Assembly (NCBI GenBank): GCA_024500155.1
Contig: CM044867.1
Span: forward strand, 8,755,632 to 8,819,631
Source: Chenopodium formosanum
Lineage: Eukaryota > Streptophyta > Magnoliopsida > Caryophyllales > Amaranthaceae
Direction of reading: 5' to 3'
DNA: 64,000 nucleotides
Below the pieces are notes generated by a model. That model was not told the DNA's origin. It did no database searches and worked only from the letters and a program-made list of their open reading frames with translations. Made by a program: the position numbers and the translations under genes. Below, in pieces: positions 36,317-48,220 of the stretch. Positions within the stretch are counted from its first letter, which is position 1, and every line of letters begins with the position of its first letter.

Positions 36317-39300
36317 ATGACATCGTTAGAAAACCAAAGGCTGAAGGAAGCAGCTATCAATGGAGATGTAGAGTTCCTTAAAAGAACTATTGTTGACTCC
36401 AATCATCAACAACTCATCCAGTACTACTCCACCATCTTCCCCGAGGAAGACGATGCCGAAAATTTCGGCAACATCTACCACTTGGCAGCGTACAGCAACA
36501 AGGAAGAATTCATTAGAGAAGCTATTCAAACGTTACCTCTCGAACTCACGCTAAAACTCCTCCTCCAACAACAAGGACAAGAGTACAATTGGAACCCTCT
36601 ACATTACGCCGCATACGTCGGCAATGTAGAGATAGTAAAGATGTTACTAGATGTGTATCGACAACGTTTACCATCTGATCATTCGAAACGACCTTGGTTG
36701 CAGAAGGACGGGTACGGTGATACCCCGTACCACGTGACGTATCACGAGGAATGTGCATTGGAGATATTGAAGATGGATAAGGAATTGATTAGCAATATGC
36801 TTGATTATCGTGGCTCTTATATAATTTATGAAGCTGTACATGCTAAGTTTACCAAAGTACTTTTGGAGATCTTGAAGACTTCCTATTCTATTGGTTTTAC
36901 TGGGTATGATGGTACCACTCCATTTCACTCGATTCATTATTTAGAATTCTCAGGTACGCTTCATTTATCGTTATTCCTTTTTTTGGATCGTTGTTTGTTT
37001 TCAGTTTTTGATTTTTTTTTTTTAAAAGAAAAAAAATAAAATAAAAAAATAAAAAAAAAAAGTATATATAATGGACAGTTTTGCAATGGCTACAATAAAA
37101 TTGTAGCCACTGTATCAAAAGAAATCTGCACCGTTGATTATCATTATGTAAATAAAGGCCATTGATTTAAAAAAAAAAAAAAAAACTGGAGTACTACGAA
37201 AGCTTCCATTGGCTTCCATTAATGTTTGCTGCAAAGTATGAAGAACCAAACGATCCACTTAACGTGAAATCCATTAAGTGCAAGAATAAAGTTGATCCTA
37301 TCCAATTTTCCATATACTGTACTTCGTATTAAACTATCCAATGCATAAAATTGTATTCCTTTTTTCAAGGTTATTAGTTGGCAGTTTTGATTAATTGTTT
37401 AGTTATACATTAATCATTAATCCAATAATCCTTATTCCTTACTCATGTTTATTGTTCTTCCATTGTAATTTAATGGAGATTTAGGTTGATTTTTTTTTTT
37501 TTTTTGAAACCGGGAGATTTAGGTTGATGGTTGAATATGAAAATCATCAATGGCAGAGACAATCAAGAGTTTTGTTTTCCCTCAAAATAAAGCAGTTTTA
37601 AAAATTATAATTTAGAAGTCAAATGTATGAATGGTTTAAAAAAATAAAAAAAAAATAAAAAAAAGTCAAATGTATGAATGGACAAGATTTATCATTAATA
37701 TTTAAACGGTCAAGATTAAAAGTAATTACAGTGGCTACATTTTTTATGTAGCCATTGAAAAGTCATCCCCACTTTTCTTATGTTAGTTTTTAAAATTATT
37801 ACTCCGTATGATTTTATAAGTTTGATCAATTTTTAACTTTTAGCCAACTCTACTTATAAGATCAAAACTTTGGTTAATTAATCAATTTTTAATTTATTAT
37901 ATGACATAAAGAGGAGTTTAAAACAAAAATCAGAAAACCACAGTGATACTAACGGACCCTAAACTAAAAAAAAGTTTCCAAGTTAATGTTAAGAGTTGAA
38001 TATACATTGTATACTCGTACAGAGTTTTTTTTAATTTTGAAACAATATACAATGTATAAGTCAATGACTCAATGAGTGTTATGTAGCAATAGCCCAAAAA
38101 ATCATATGAGCTGTCAAAAACATTGTAAGATCGTGGCTCGAAGCAATCCCCAAAAGAATCATATGAGCTGTCAAAGCCATATAATAGAAAATACTCCTAA
38201 TTTACAGCTAATCATATATTCATATCACCCTAATTCCTAATTAATTTACAGCTAATAATATCGTAACACCCCAGGGCCGTTTTTGACTATAGGGGCCTTA
38301 GGCCGAACTAACAATTAGGCACCAGTAAATTTGGGTATTTACACTTTTACAGGCCCAGTACGATATTCTAATCAATTAACTACAGTATTACTAAAACAGA
38401 ATGTGATGATGTCATCAATCCCTTAAAGTGCCTTACGTGTCAAGCTTTCATTAAAAATTTTCCCTCCAAATTTACTTATGATGTCATCAATTTACTTAAT
38501 TTAATTATTTTTTAAATTATTTTTTCTCCTTCCTTTTACTTACTAAATTTTAGGATTAAGTAGGTTTAAAACTAATATTAAAATACGAAACTTGACTTTG
38601 GCATCAATGTTGTTGTACACTCTGTACTACTTTTGAATCTTTCTAATATACAACAATATTAGATATTGATAGCTATTTTTATATATATTTTTTAGCTTCT
38701 ACTCTAAACATATAAGGTTATAAGCTCAATAGATTACGAACTATTAAAGATATTTTGTGTAACCATCATTTTAAAAAAAATTTACATAACATCGTAGTAA
38801 TTATAATAGTGCAACATTAAATTATAACCATTTTTTTTAAAAAATAGGACTATGTATGTACATGTTTTTTTTTTTTTAAAATACTTTTATATAACAATTT
38901 TTTTTCTTTTTAAAAAAAGCAAGCCAAGTTATTATAAAATGATATCAACAACAAATGTATAAAAGAAATATGGAAAAATTATTTATCACCATCATGCAAC
39001 GCGCGGATACTATACTAGTTAGACTTTTAATTTACAAAAGTTGTACTTCAAAATAGTACTATTAATTTTAAGGTTAAGGCAAATTTTTTTTATATGGTTG
39101 GACACACCGCAAGAACGGGGTTAATTATAGGAAGTTGCTCGTTTGGTCACGAGTTACTTATTCAAATGTTACTCGTTTGGTCAGGGGTTACTTATTCTGG
39201 GATTATTTATTCAGAGGTTACTCGTTTGGTCAGACATAAAGTATAGGGGTTACTTATTCAAGGGTTAATTGGTCGGTCAGAGGTTACTTGCACACAGATT

Positions 39301-42300
39301 ACGCGCTAACTGATGACTAACTAAGTAACCCCTATAATTAACCCCTAAATAAAGTAAACCCACAAGTAACCTTACAAATAACCCTTGAATAAGTAACACA
39401 TACATGTAAGTTTGTAACCCTTGAATAAGTAACACATACAAATAACCCATGTCACACGGTGTGGCCATCCACCCAGAAAAGTTGATGTAATGTCAATATT
39501 CCATAGTCCATAAAAAAATATAAAAAATTAAAAAAAAAAATAATCTACAAAATTTATTAACAAAAAAAGAAAAAAAACATCACTTTGAACTGACTTAATG
39601 ATATACACACTAATTTTATTAATCTCATTTCTTGTATTTGCACATATACAGAACCTATAGCTATTTAATATATGTACGTAATCCAAATATGTATGGACTA
39701 TGGAGCTATTATAGTTAATTTTTTTAGAATTTTTTTGTCAAAAACTAACTGATAAAACATAAATTTTGTAAGAAAGTATGAAATAAAAAAAATGTTGTAA
39801 GAAACCACCGAATAAAAAGTAAAATGTTGTAAGATACCACCTTTGGCGGAAATTTCCACCCTATACCTAATTTTACGTTGTTGGCCCACCTCAAAACACT
39901 ACCGAAACCACCGCAAGGATTGGTTTTCAAAATGCTAAAGTTATATTTGGGGTGGTTGGAGGATATTTGAGTTGGTGAGGTAGTTTCATTCTTCTCGAGA
40001 TGGTGGTTTTTGAGGTTAGAGGTGGTGGTTTTGGAGTTGTAGGGTGGTTTCGGCGTGGTGGAGGCAATTTTAAGTAGGTTGTGTTGGTTTTGGGTATGAA
40101 AACAGTGGTTTTGAGGGTGTTTTGAGGTGGGTTTGTGGTGAAAATTCGACATAGGTAGTATTTCACAATATTTTACCTTAGGCAGTCTCTTAAAATTCGA
40201 CAGAGGTAGTATTTTACAATATTTTACCTTACGGCCGTGTAGATGGGCGCACTACTTGACTGTGCAATATACACGGCCGTGTGGGTCAAGGTACACGGCC
40301 ATGGGGTTTTGGTTTGTGTGGTTATTAATTGGGCTTTGGCCCAAATCAGTTTATGTTTTGGAGAGTTCTATATACACCCTTAGGGTTATTTCCTAGCCCT
40401 GACAATCATAAGTTGAGTGATTATTCAGAAATCTGAGAGTTTTTTGTAAATTTCTCATCAGTGATATCTGAGAGAGATAACATAAGAAATCTGATAGACA
40501 ATCAATCTAATTCTATGATTGATCTCAAATCTGTTCTGAATCTGTAATCTGTATTCCCCAAGATCAATAAAACTATTACTCTCGCCTGCCCGTGAACGTA
40601 ACCAACATATTGTTAAATCGCATGAGATATAGACAAATAGATAAGGGTAGATATTACATCACATGAGTTAAATGAGTCAAGTGAGGTTAAATTTTACATT
40701 TAAGGCAGCAAAACAATTATTTGGAAACTATGGGCTTGTTTGGCATCATTTTTTGTTTTCAATTTCCTGTTTTTTTGGAAACTAAAAACCAAAAACAGGA
40801 AACAAGAAAAAGATGTTTCCACTTTTCTGTTGTCAGTTTTCAAAATTATCATGATTTTAATAAGTCTAAATAATTTTTGATTTCATTCTGTGACATATAT
40901 AATATACTTTAAAAAAACAAAAAACCAAAAAACAGAAAACCACAGTAATACCAAACGAACCCTAAGATAATATGTATGAAATTTTATTTTTTATAATTTT
41001 CAATGTATGAGATTTTTTAGTTTTCTACTTTATAATTTAATATTTACCTCACCTGTTTATTTATTTTTTTTCATAGAGTTTTACATGTAACCCATGGAAT
41101 TTATTTTATTTTATTTTATTTATGCAGAAGAAGCCCAAGAAATCTTTCGGTTATTACTTAAAAAAGAGCCTGATCTCATTAAACATAAAGACAATAATGA
41201 AAATTCAGCATTCCATTTATGGGCAGAAGATGGTAAATTGTGGCCATTTAAACTTCTTCTGGAAAGCAATGATATCATCTCAAATGTTAAGAGAGTTTGT
41301 GTGGACTTGATCACCCATACAAACAACAATGGTCACAACCCTTTTCATAGTTTGGCGCAATCTACCCCTACTGATGAAATCGCCGTTGATATATCAAAAT
41401 TTCTCATAGATATATACAAACAAGAATCATCGAGTACCTCGAACGATCAACGTCCGTGGTTAGTGCAAGATAATAATTCGGATACACCATTGTCCATGGC
41501 CATAGAGCGCAAGTTTGAAAAATTAGCAATGCATATATTGTTAGTAGATGAAACTGCGATTATTACATGCCCGAAAAATGCTCTATTCTTGGCTGTTCAA
41601 AAGGGATGTCATGAAGTTTCTCAGAAGATTTTGGAGATAATTGATAATCAAGGTTGGACGCAACTTCTAACGCATGATCACCATAATATACTACATTTGG
41701 CGCCATTATGCAAAAGTAAGTCTTCTTTGTTTTAATTTTCTCATTTACATACAAAACCATTTGCAATTGTTGATTATTAATGTTAATAAAATGAGTAATT
41801 TAACCCATCTTAAGTAAGAGCTTGTTCTCTTCATTTTATGAAAATAGGTTTTAGTTCAAATCAGTTCAGATAAAACTGCGTTCACTTCACCTTATTTTTG
41901 CTGAATTGAAATTATTTTTACAGAATTGAAATCATTTTTGCTGAACTTAAATTATTTTTAATGAACTGAAACTATTTTTGCTGAACTAAAATTAATTTTG
42001 CTGATATGAAATTATTTTACTGATTTTCTATTATCTTCTTCTTTAGAGTTACCGATTTTTACTGAACTAAAATTATTTTTATTGAACTGAAATTAATTAA
42101 ACTAAACTAAAATTATTTTAACTAAACTGAACTTATTTTTAATGAACTGAAATTATTAATACTGGATTTTTTTTTTAAAGGTAAACTGACAATCTTTCTT
42201 TGAAAGCAGAAGAGTTTTGTACACAATTGCTTGAACGACATCCCGAGTTTCTTCAAGGATTAAACAAAGAAGGAGCTAATATATTACACAGTTGGATTAA

Positions 42301-45268
42301 ATATTGTGAATTTTGGTTGTTTGAGTTCATGCTGAAAAGCAAGTGGAGAATTCCTTTCATCAAGCTCATTGACACAATGGATTACAAAGACCGAAACACA
42401 CCTTTTCATTTGGCTTCAACTTCAACAAACGAAGGAACAACAAACCAAGTTGTAAAGCTCCTCGTACAAGCTTACAAAGAAGATTATCCTTATTGGAAGG
42501 TGAAGGCCATTCGATGGTTACCATGGTTTGTAAAGAATAGAGAAGAGCACGGACCTCTACACTTTGCGATACGCAATAAGCGCGAAACGCTTGCGTTATA
42601 CATCTTGTCACTACATCAACCTGATCATATTGATGAATTACTGGAATATTACAAGCCGGAGCACTACACTTTATTTCTTGCTGTACAAAATAATTGCTTT
42701 GAAGTGACCAAAATGATATTTTCAAGATTGAAAAAGGAAAATCGGTCCAGGTTTCTTAAGGACTCTAATGGCCAAAATATCTTGCATCTGGCTCCAAATT
42801 TGACAGGTAAAACCCATATTTTATTATTTTGTAGTCTATTATTTCTTCAATCCGTATTGATTTTGTTTTAAAAAAGAAGAAACATGGATTTCAATATAAA
42901 CAAAAGAAACATGGATAAACAGAATCAAGAAACATTTTTGTACACTAATAATTTCCAAATTTGCTTTCTTCTTTAATATATTTAATTTATGTTTCTTCTT
43001 TTCACCCCCTTTTGCCCACTTATTGCATAAATCCTTTTTATTTCACTATATATCTCACAAAGTCACAATCACACTCTTTATGTTATGAGAGCGAGGGATA
43101 ACTCAAGTAGTTAGAGTTTCCCTCCTGATTTCAGGAAATCGGGGATCGATTCTCATCATCCCCGCCCCCTGTGGCTCTCCAAACACCAAAAAACACTGAA
43201 TATCCTATATAAGTAAATTGTTTTAAATGAAGAAAAAAAAAATTAAATAACAAAAATGACTTATTTTCGTCATTTTCCTTTAACTTCCTAGGTAAATGTT
43301 GATTAAGCAAAGACAAATTTAAATGATTATTAAGTTAATATTGTAAACATTTTTATTAAATGTATCAACTCTAATTGAAATGAAGACTTTATATTAGAAC
43401 AAACATTATATGATGAATCTTGAAACATAGGATGTTCTTTTTTTTTTTCAAAAGAAAAATATCTCTAATAAATGCTACAACAACACCCCCTTAATTACTT
43501 TACTAATTTTTTTAAACATATGAATGCAGATGAAGAATTCGGGACATGGTTAGTGAATGAAGCACCAGAATTCATCACTGAAAAAGACAATGACAATCAA
43601 TCACCTTGGGATAAAGCGTATGATATTGGTCCTGCATGGTTTATAGAAGCAGTACTGAAAAAAGATCCATCTGTATTTAATAGACAACCCTTGGCTTGGA
43701 TTAAAGCATGTAAGAATGGTCATGTCTTAGCTCTTCGTGCCTTTATTGACCATAATCCGGGAGCGTTTCGTGATCTTTGTATTGAACATAAGGATTCACC
43801 GTTGCATCATATAAGACTTCCAAGTTTAACAGAGTGTGAAGAGTTTCTCAAGATTCCACGCATGAAAGATCTAATTAATCTTCAAGATTCTCGAGGAATG
43901 ACACCTTTACACAATGCAATACAAAATGGAGACTTGTTCTTGGCAGAAACATTACTCAACATGGATAAGATACTATATGACATTAAGGATGATGATAATG
44001 TATCTGCCATAGATCTTCTAGCTCAAGAATGCGACAACCAACAAGCATGGGTATGATTTATTTCTAAATTTTTCTAATTTAAGTTTTGTTTTATTAAAAA
44101 AATCCACAATTAGGCCTCGTTGACTTCAACTTATTTTTGCTGAACTGAAATTATTTTAACTAAACTAAAATTATTTTAACTAAACTTAAATTGTTGGTAA
44201 TGAACTGAAATTATTGTTGCTAAAATGAAACTATTTTTTAATGATTTTATATTATATTTTTTTCAAGGTTACTGATTTTTACTGAACTGAACTTATTTTT
44301 ACTAAACTGGAATTATTTTTGCTGAACTGAAATTATTTTTGCTGAACTAAAATTATTTTTAATTTACTGAATTTTTTTTTTGAAGGTGGAGTGAACAGAG
44401 CATAAGACTCTATTCTCTTCACCTTAAAATAAAAATATTCAATAGATTTAGTAAAAATAATGTAAATTCAGTTAATGTAAGTTTAGTGTAACAGCTACAA
44501 TTTTATGGAATCCACTACATAATGTTTTTCCTGTTTTCAATCATCGTAATGGGCTAATGGCTACAATTTTATGGAATCCACTACATAATGATTTTCCTAA
44601 TTTTCTAGTAATGTTTTGTTTTTTTGGTGAAGAGTAATGTTGTCGTAATTGCTGTCAATTATTGTTAGATGATAAAATGATCTTAATCACTACGTAAACA
44701 GGGTCGAATGTGCAAAAGAATAGGGCTTGATCCAGGGATAAAAACAACATATTTTCAACGTAAGACAAATTTATTAGATGTACGAAATTCACTATTTGTG
44801 GTGGCGGCTTTATTAGCGACCATCACATTCACTGCTGGATTCACACTTCCTGGTGGATTTAATCAAGAAACTGGAAAAGCTCTTTTGGCAGAGAAGAAAG
44901 CCTTTTTAGCGTTTTTGTTATCCGATACATTGGCCTTGTTTTTTTCAATGCTGGTGCTGATTTGTCTCATATGGTCCATGGTCTATGGTTCTAGTAAATC
45001 ATTGGTATTGATTGATCGAAGTATGGTATTACTCCGTTTAGCACTTAATTGCACACTGGTGGCGTTTATGACCGGAGTCTACATTGTCATAGCCCCGGAT
45101 CCATTGTGGGCAGCTATCCTTATAATTGTCATCATGAGCTCTCTCATTGTGATATCAGTCAATAAGAATTTGTTGTACAACATTCTACTAATGGTAATTC
45201 CTTTCGCAACTAAGAAGCCTAGAGATCGAATTCGTATGTTGGAAAATGGTAATCTCTTTACTGGATAA
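36317..45268 (+). CDS. Ankyrin-repeat membrane protein with PGG domain (ACD6/ITN1 type)
   Basis: Five exons: 36317-36953, 41128-41715, 42210-42806, 43530-44050, 44702-45268, all GT-AG and in frame, giving about 969 aa. Exons 1-4 (residues 1-781) hold degenerate ankyrin repeats: NWNPLHYAAYVGNVEIVKMLL, NSAFHLWAEDGKLWPFKLLL, NTPFHLASTSTNEGTTNQVV, MTPLHNAIQNGDLFLAETLL. Exon 5 holds the PGG domain (FVVAALLATITFTAGFTLPG) and four hydrophobic helices (about residues 811-830, 850-876, 890-912, 915-937). This predicts a cytosolic ankyrin part anchored in the plasma membrane or endomembrane. Relatives (ACD6, ITN1) act in salicylate-linked defence and salt/ABA responses; the role here is inferred only from the family. 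Exons 2 and 3 are paralogous modules, each ending NILHLAP before a phase-1 intron. Intron 1 is 4.2 kb and full of transposons; no coding break was seen. Confidence 0.9.
37073..37768. mobile_element. TIR element in ankyrin gene intron 1
   Basis: About 40-bp termini: left GGACAGTTTTGCAATGGCTA..., right ...TAGCCATTGAAAAGTCATCC. Each terminus is itself palindromic (TGGCTACAAT...ATTGTAGCCA). 696 bp, non-coding, with homopolymer A runs. No clear target duplication. Confidence 0.65.
38372..39018 (+). mobile_element. Non-autonomous Helitron-like element
   Basis: The right end GCAACGCGCGG...TACTATACTAG|T has the CTAG-T Helitron terminus about 10 bp after a short GC-rich hairpin remnant. The left end is placed at A|TCAATTAACTACAG; TTACTAAAAC and GATGATGTCATCA follow, a common start of plant Helitron derivatives. 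About 650 bp with no Rep/helicase. The 5' boundary is tentative. Confidence 0.55.
39096..39472. mobile_element. Foldback element built from GGTTACTTATTC units
   Basis: The left arm (39096-39290) has repeated GGTTACTTATTC and CTCGTTTGGTCA. The right arm (39320-39472) has the complement (GAATAAGTAACCC, AATAACCC). Outer ends GGTTGGACACACCG and CGGTGTGGCCATCC are inverted. This gives a long imperfect stem. No ORF. It lies in ankyrin gene intron 1. Confidence 0.6.
39765..40231. mobile_element. MULE-like TIR element with GGTGG-rich core
   Basis: Left: AAAATGTTGTAAGATACCACC, preceded by a second copy (AAAATGTTGTAAGAAACCACC). Right: GGTAGTATTTCACAATATTTT followed by a second copy (GGTAGTATTTTACAATATTTT). 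So both TIRs are internally duplicated. The core repeats GGTGGTTTTGGAG-like units. The architecture is like 1924-2765 and 59417-60378. Borders are approximate. Confidence 0.55.
40232..40620 (+). mobile_element. Copia-type LTR fragment
   Basis: It contains ACGGCCGTGT repeats, a leader-like part (TTCTATATACACCCTTAGGG), and a 3' part AGATCAATAAAACTATTACT followed by CGCCTGCCCGTGAACGTAACC, which resembles the R/U5 end of plant copia LTRs (AATAAA-type signal, then CCCGTG.ACGTA). No internal domain and no paired LTR. The left border is unknown. Confidence 0.45.
40732..40962. mobile_element. Short TIR MITE in ankyrin gene intron 1
   Basis: The ends GGGCTTGTTTGGCATCA and ACCAAACGAACCC are inverted, the GGGTTCGTTTGG type seen in hAT-like MITEs. 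The interior is made of AAAACAGAAAACCA and its complement. A relative lacking the left end lies near 37930-37970 (GATACTAACGGACCCTAAAC). Confidence 0.6.
41818..42190. mobile_element. MITE with ACTGAAATTATTTTTGCTGA array, ankyrin intron 2
   Basis: Left end GAGCTTGTTCTCTTCA as in the 34935 MITE. The body is about 12 degenerate units of TTTTTGCTGAACTGAAATTA. The right end (GGTAAACTGACAA) is degenerate. A second element of the same make-up is in intron 4. Confidence 0.55.
44113..44403. mobile_element. MITE with ACTGAAATTATTTTTGCTGA array, ankyrin intron 4
   Basis: The ends GCCTCGTTGACTTCAACTT and GAAGGTGGAGTGAACAGAGC are imperfect inverted repeats. Same internal unit as 41818-42190. Confidence 0.6.
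44491..44598 (+). repeat. Direct duplication in ankyrin gene intron 4
   Basis: GCTACAATTTTATGGAATCC followed by ACTACATAATG occurs twice (about 44494-44524 and 44562-44592), separated by about 37 bp. Probably a local tandem duplication. Confidence 0.85.
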
Positions 45269-46894
45269 CTTATTCCTTCCTATGTCAATTTTATTATCTC
45301 ATTTAAATGTTAGTATATGGTTTGAGATCAGCTAAGAAACATCTATATTAACTTGCAGGGCATCACAAATAAGCAAAATTACATGCTTTGTTATCGTGGG
45401 GAGAAATCAAACGCGGCCCTCAAAATTACAAGCTTGAAAAATTAGAACTTGGATGCAAAAGATGTTTTTTAGTTCACAAGAAGTTCGTTGTACTTAAATT
45501 ATAGCTCCATTTTTAGAAATGAAAATGGGGACGTTATTACAATAATATGCTCACTACTACAAAATGCGTAATTTGGTGCGCTCGTCGCTTTGATAGGATT
45601 TGATTAGTTTTAAAATATTAGATAAAATTTCTAATCTCAAAAGATAATATTTTGTATTTAATTAATTTAAAACTTTACAATCTTATTCGTCAATTTTGCT
45701 TACGTGACATTTAAATTATTTAATTGTAAAATAAATTAATAATCTCTTTTTTTTTTTTTTTTTTTTGACGGGAATAATCTCTTATTTAATTGGCTACAAC
45801 TTAAATTTATAATCTCAGATGGCGCTAAGAAAATTAGATCTTACATGGCTCTCTAAAAACTTAGGGAAAAACTCCCCTTTAAATATATATACTAGATTAG
45901 ATTTCGATAGGTAGCAAAAGTCAAAGTAGTATTTATTAGTGGTAGTAAAAGTCAAATTAACCTACTTTTATTTTTAATAGTAGCCTGCTTTTTATTTTTT
46001 TTCATACAATATTCTCTACTTTTTATTATCGTCATACAACATTCTCTACTTTTTATTATCGTCATACAACATTCTCTGTCTTCTATCTTTCCCATGTAAT
46101 ATCAAATTATCAATCATCATCTATCAATCAATTAATAATATATGTACTAAAAGACACACCAGCAATGACACGTGTCATCTCTTGGTGTGTCCTCAGATTT
46201 TTATTTTTTGTATAAAAATTTTATTTAAGAAACAAATATTTTACATATAATATAATGATAATAATTACTTAATTATAGAAAGAGTATAAGAGAAGATTTG
46301 ATAATGTTTCTTTCCCGAATATATATTCTTAACATAATTTGTGACATACTGAGTTTTTTAAGAAAGATACAAGATTATATATATTTTTTCTTGATTTTTT
46401 TTTAATATGTAAACAATAAAATGCGAATCATTTTTTTTTTTTTAAAAAAAAAAAGAAAAGTTAGGGATTTTATAAAATCAAAGCAAATCGACTTCTGCCA
46501 AAGCAATGATGCGAATATCAAATCAACAAATGATACTTTTGTTATTTCCTTGAATAATTATGATTAGAATTTCAATCAGTCAATAATCTATAATTAACTA
46601 TGGATACTTCAACAATACTGCCAAGAACTACACAGTACACATGTTGATGAATCTTAGTATGATTTTTTTTTCCTGCGATTTTTGTTGTTCTTTAGTGTTA
46701 TGTTTGGGTCGGGTCATCTTAGTTCGGGTCATGTTGGAGTTCGAGTCACGATTCCTAAGGTTAACTTGGGTCTCGGGTTGGATTCAGGTCGGTTTAGTTA
46801 GGGTTCGGGCCACCTCGGGTTCAAACAAGTCAGGTCATGATCGGATTCGGATAAAATTTTCGATTTGGTTTAGCTTTTGACAACTCTTTGTTGA
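45269..46894. other. Intergenic, transposon remnants only
   Basis: Ankyrin gene 3' flank, with no gene. A CACTA-type terminus (CACTACTACAAAA, 45552-45564) stands alone. 45590-45896 (GATTAG...AACTCCCCTTTAAATATATATAC) is about 80% like 54520-54850, a Helitron-like remnant. 46012-46078 is a tandem duplication of ACTTTTTATTATCGTCATAC plus AACATTCTCT. 46640-46870 repeats TCGGGTC/TTCGGGTCA. Confidence 0.6.
46153..46191. repeat. Nested palindrome with CACGTG core
   Basis: The outer arms GACACACCA / TGGTGTGTC (46153-46161; 46183-46191) enclose a perfect 14-bp palindrome ATGACACGTGTCAT (46165-46178). It could form a hairpin; the centre is also a G-box/ABRE-type sequence. No gene lies next to it. Confidence 0.8.
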
Positions 46895-46917
46895 CAGGAA
46901 GCAGAGAGATTTTATTT

Positions 46918-48220
46918 AAGCTTCAACTTGGCAATCAGCCGTTACAAGATCAGAAACTTCAATTGGGATATCCTCCATCCAAACTCTAAACTCAACTAAA
47001 GTACTACACAATTTAGCTAGTCAATGAGCTACTTGATTACCACTCCTCTTTACAAAAGAAAAGGAACACGAATGGCATGAGCTAGAGAGAGGCAGAATAT
47101 CCTTGACGAACATCCCAAACGCATTTAATCAAGTGATTGTGCAGCTTCAAAGAGTCGGTTTCGAGGCATACCTTTCTAAAACCCGATTCAATCGTGACAT
47201 TCAGGGCATGTCTCATGGCAAGAGCTTCTGCAACATTAGGCGCAAAAGACCCCTCAATCATTAAGCACATAGAGGCTACCACATCCCCAACAGATTCCCT
47301 CATAACTCCACTAGGCCAAGTCCAACAACAGCAGACTGAAAAAGAGTAGCATCAGAGTTAACTTTTATCACCCCAAGAGGAGGGGGCTTCCAAACAGTCT
47401 CAAAGACCTAAGAATGAGAGGTAGAACTGCTTCTGTCCTTTGCTTGCTCAAACTCTCCAATGATACTCACAACCTTGTGGATGGTGAGACTCACATCCAA
47501 TTTTTTTCTGTCAAAAGTCCACCTATTTCTTCGCAACCAAACGCCCCACAACACACTCCAAAATAAATTCCACCAATCTTCCTCTTTAAACTTTGCACGC
47601 AAAGAGCAGCACCACTCCCTAAAAGAATCACCACCATACTTCTCCACCTTCAATCTCAAAAGGGACAAGTACCAGAGCATATTTGCTTCCCCACAATTCA
47701 CGAGCATATGCAAAATGGTTTCATTTGCCTCACCACACATGGGACATACATCATCAGTCACAACACCTCTTCCAACAAGATTATCTCCAGCAGCCACAAC
47801 TCCTCTAATCGCTTTCCAAGCAAAAAAAATTCATTTTTTGAGGAATTTCTGCCTTCCAAATAATTTTCCAATCAAAAGCACACCCATTATTCGAGGCAGC
47901 AACAGCATTATTTTTCTGCTCCATTGTAAGTAGATTATAGGCACTTCTCACCGAGAAACACCCATCCTTCGAATAGTGCCACATTCACCCATCAATTCGA
48001 TCAAAGAGAGGTATTGGCAGATTACGAATTGCAACAACTTCAGTATCAGAGAATAGGCCCTTCAGGACATCAACATCCCAATTTCTAACACACATAAACT
48101 GGAACATTATCCTCATTGCCACAGCTCAAAGAAATTGAAAAACCAGGGAGATTATGAACCCATGGGTCCTTCCAAACGTTGATTGATCTACCATCTCTAA
48201 TATTCTTCCTTGCACCCTTC
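46918..48220 (-). pseudogene. LINE ORF2 C-terminus: zf-RVT and RNase H
   Basis: zf-RVT at 47797-47408 (VCPMCGEANETILHMLVNCG, then WNLFWSVLWGVWLRRNRWTF). RNase H (RVT_3 type) follows at 47303-47082 and beyond (APNVAEALAMRHALNVTIES, KVCLETDSLKL, and later SGNQVAH.LAK, where a stop replaces the usual Trp). ORF2 ends near 46918. Frame changes separate the blocks. Confidence 0.85.
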
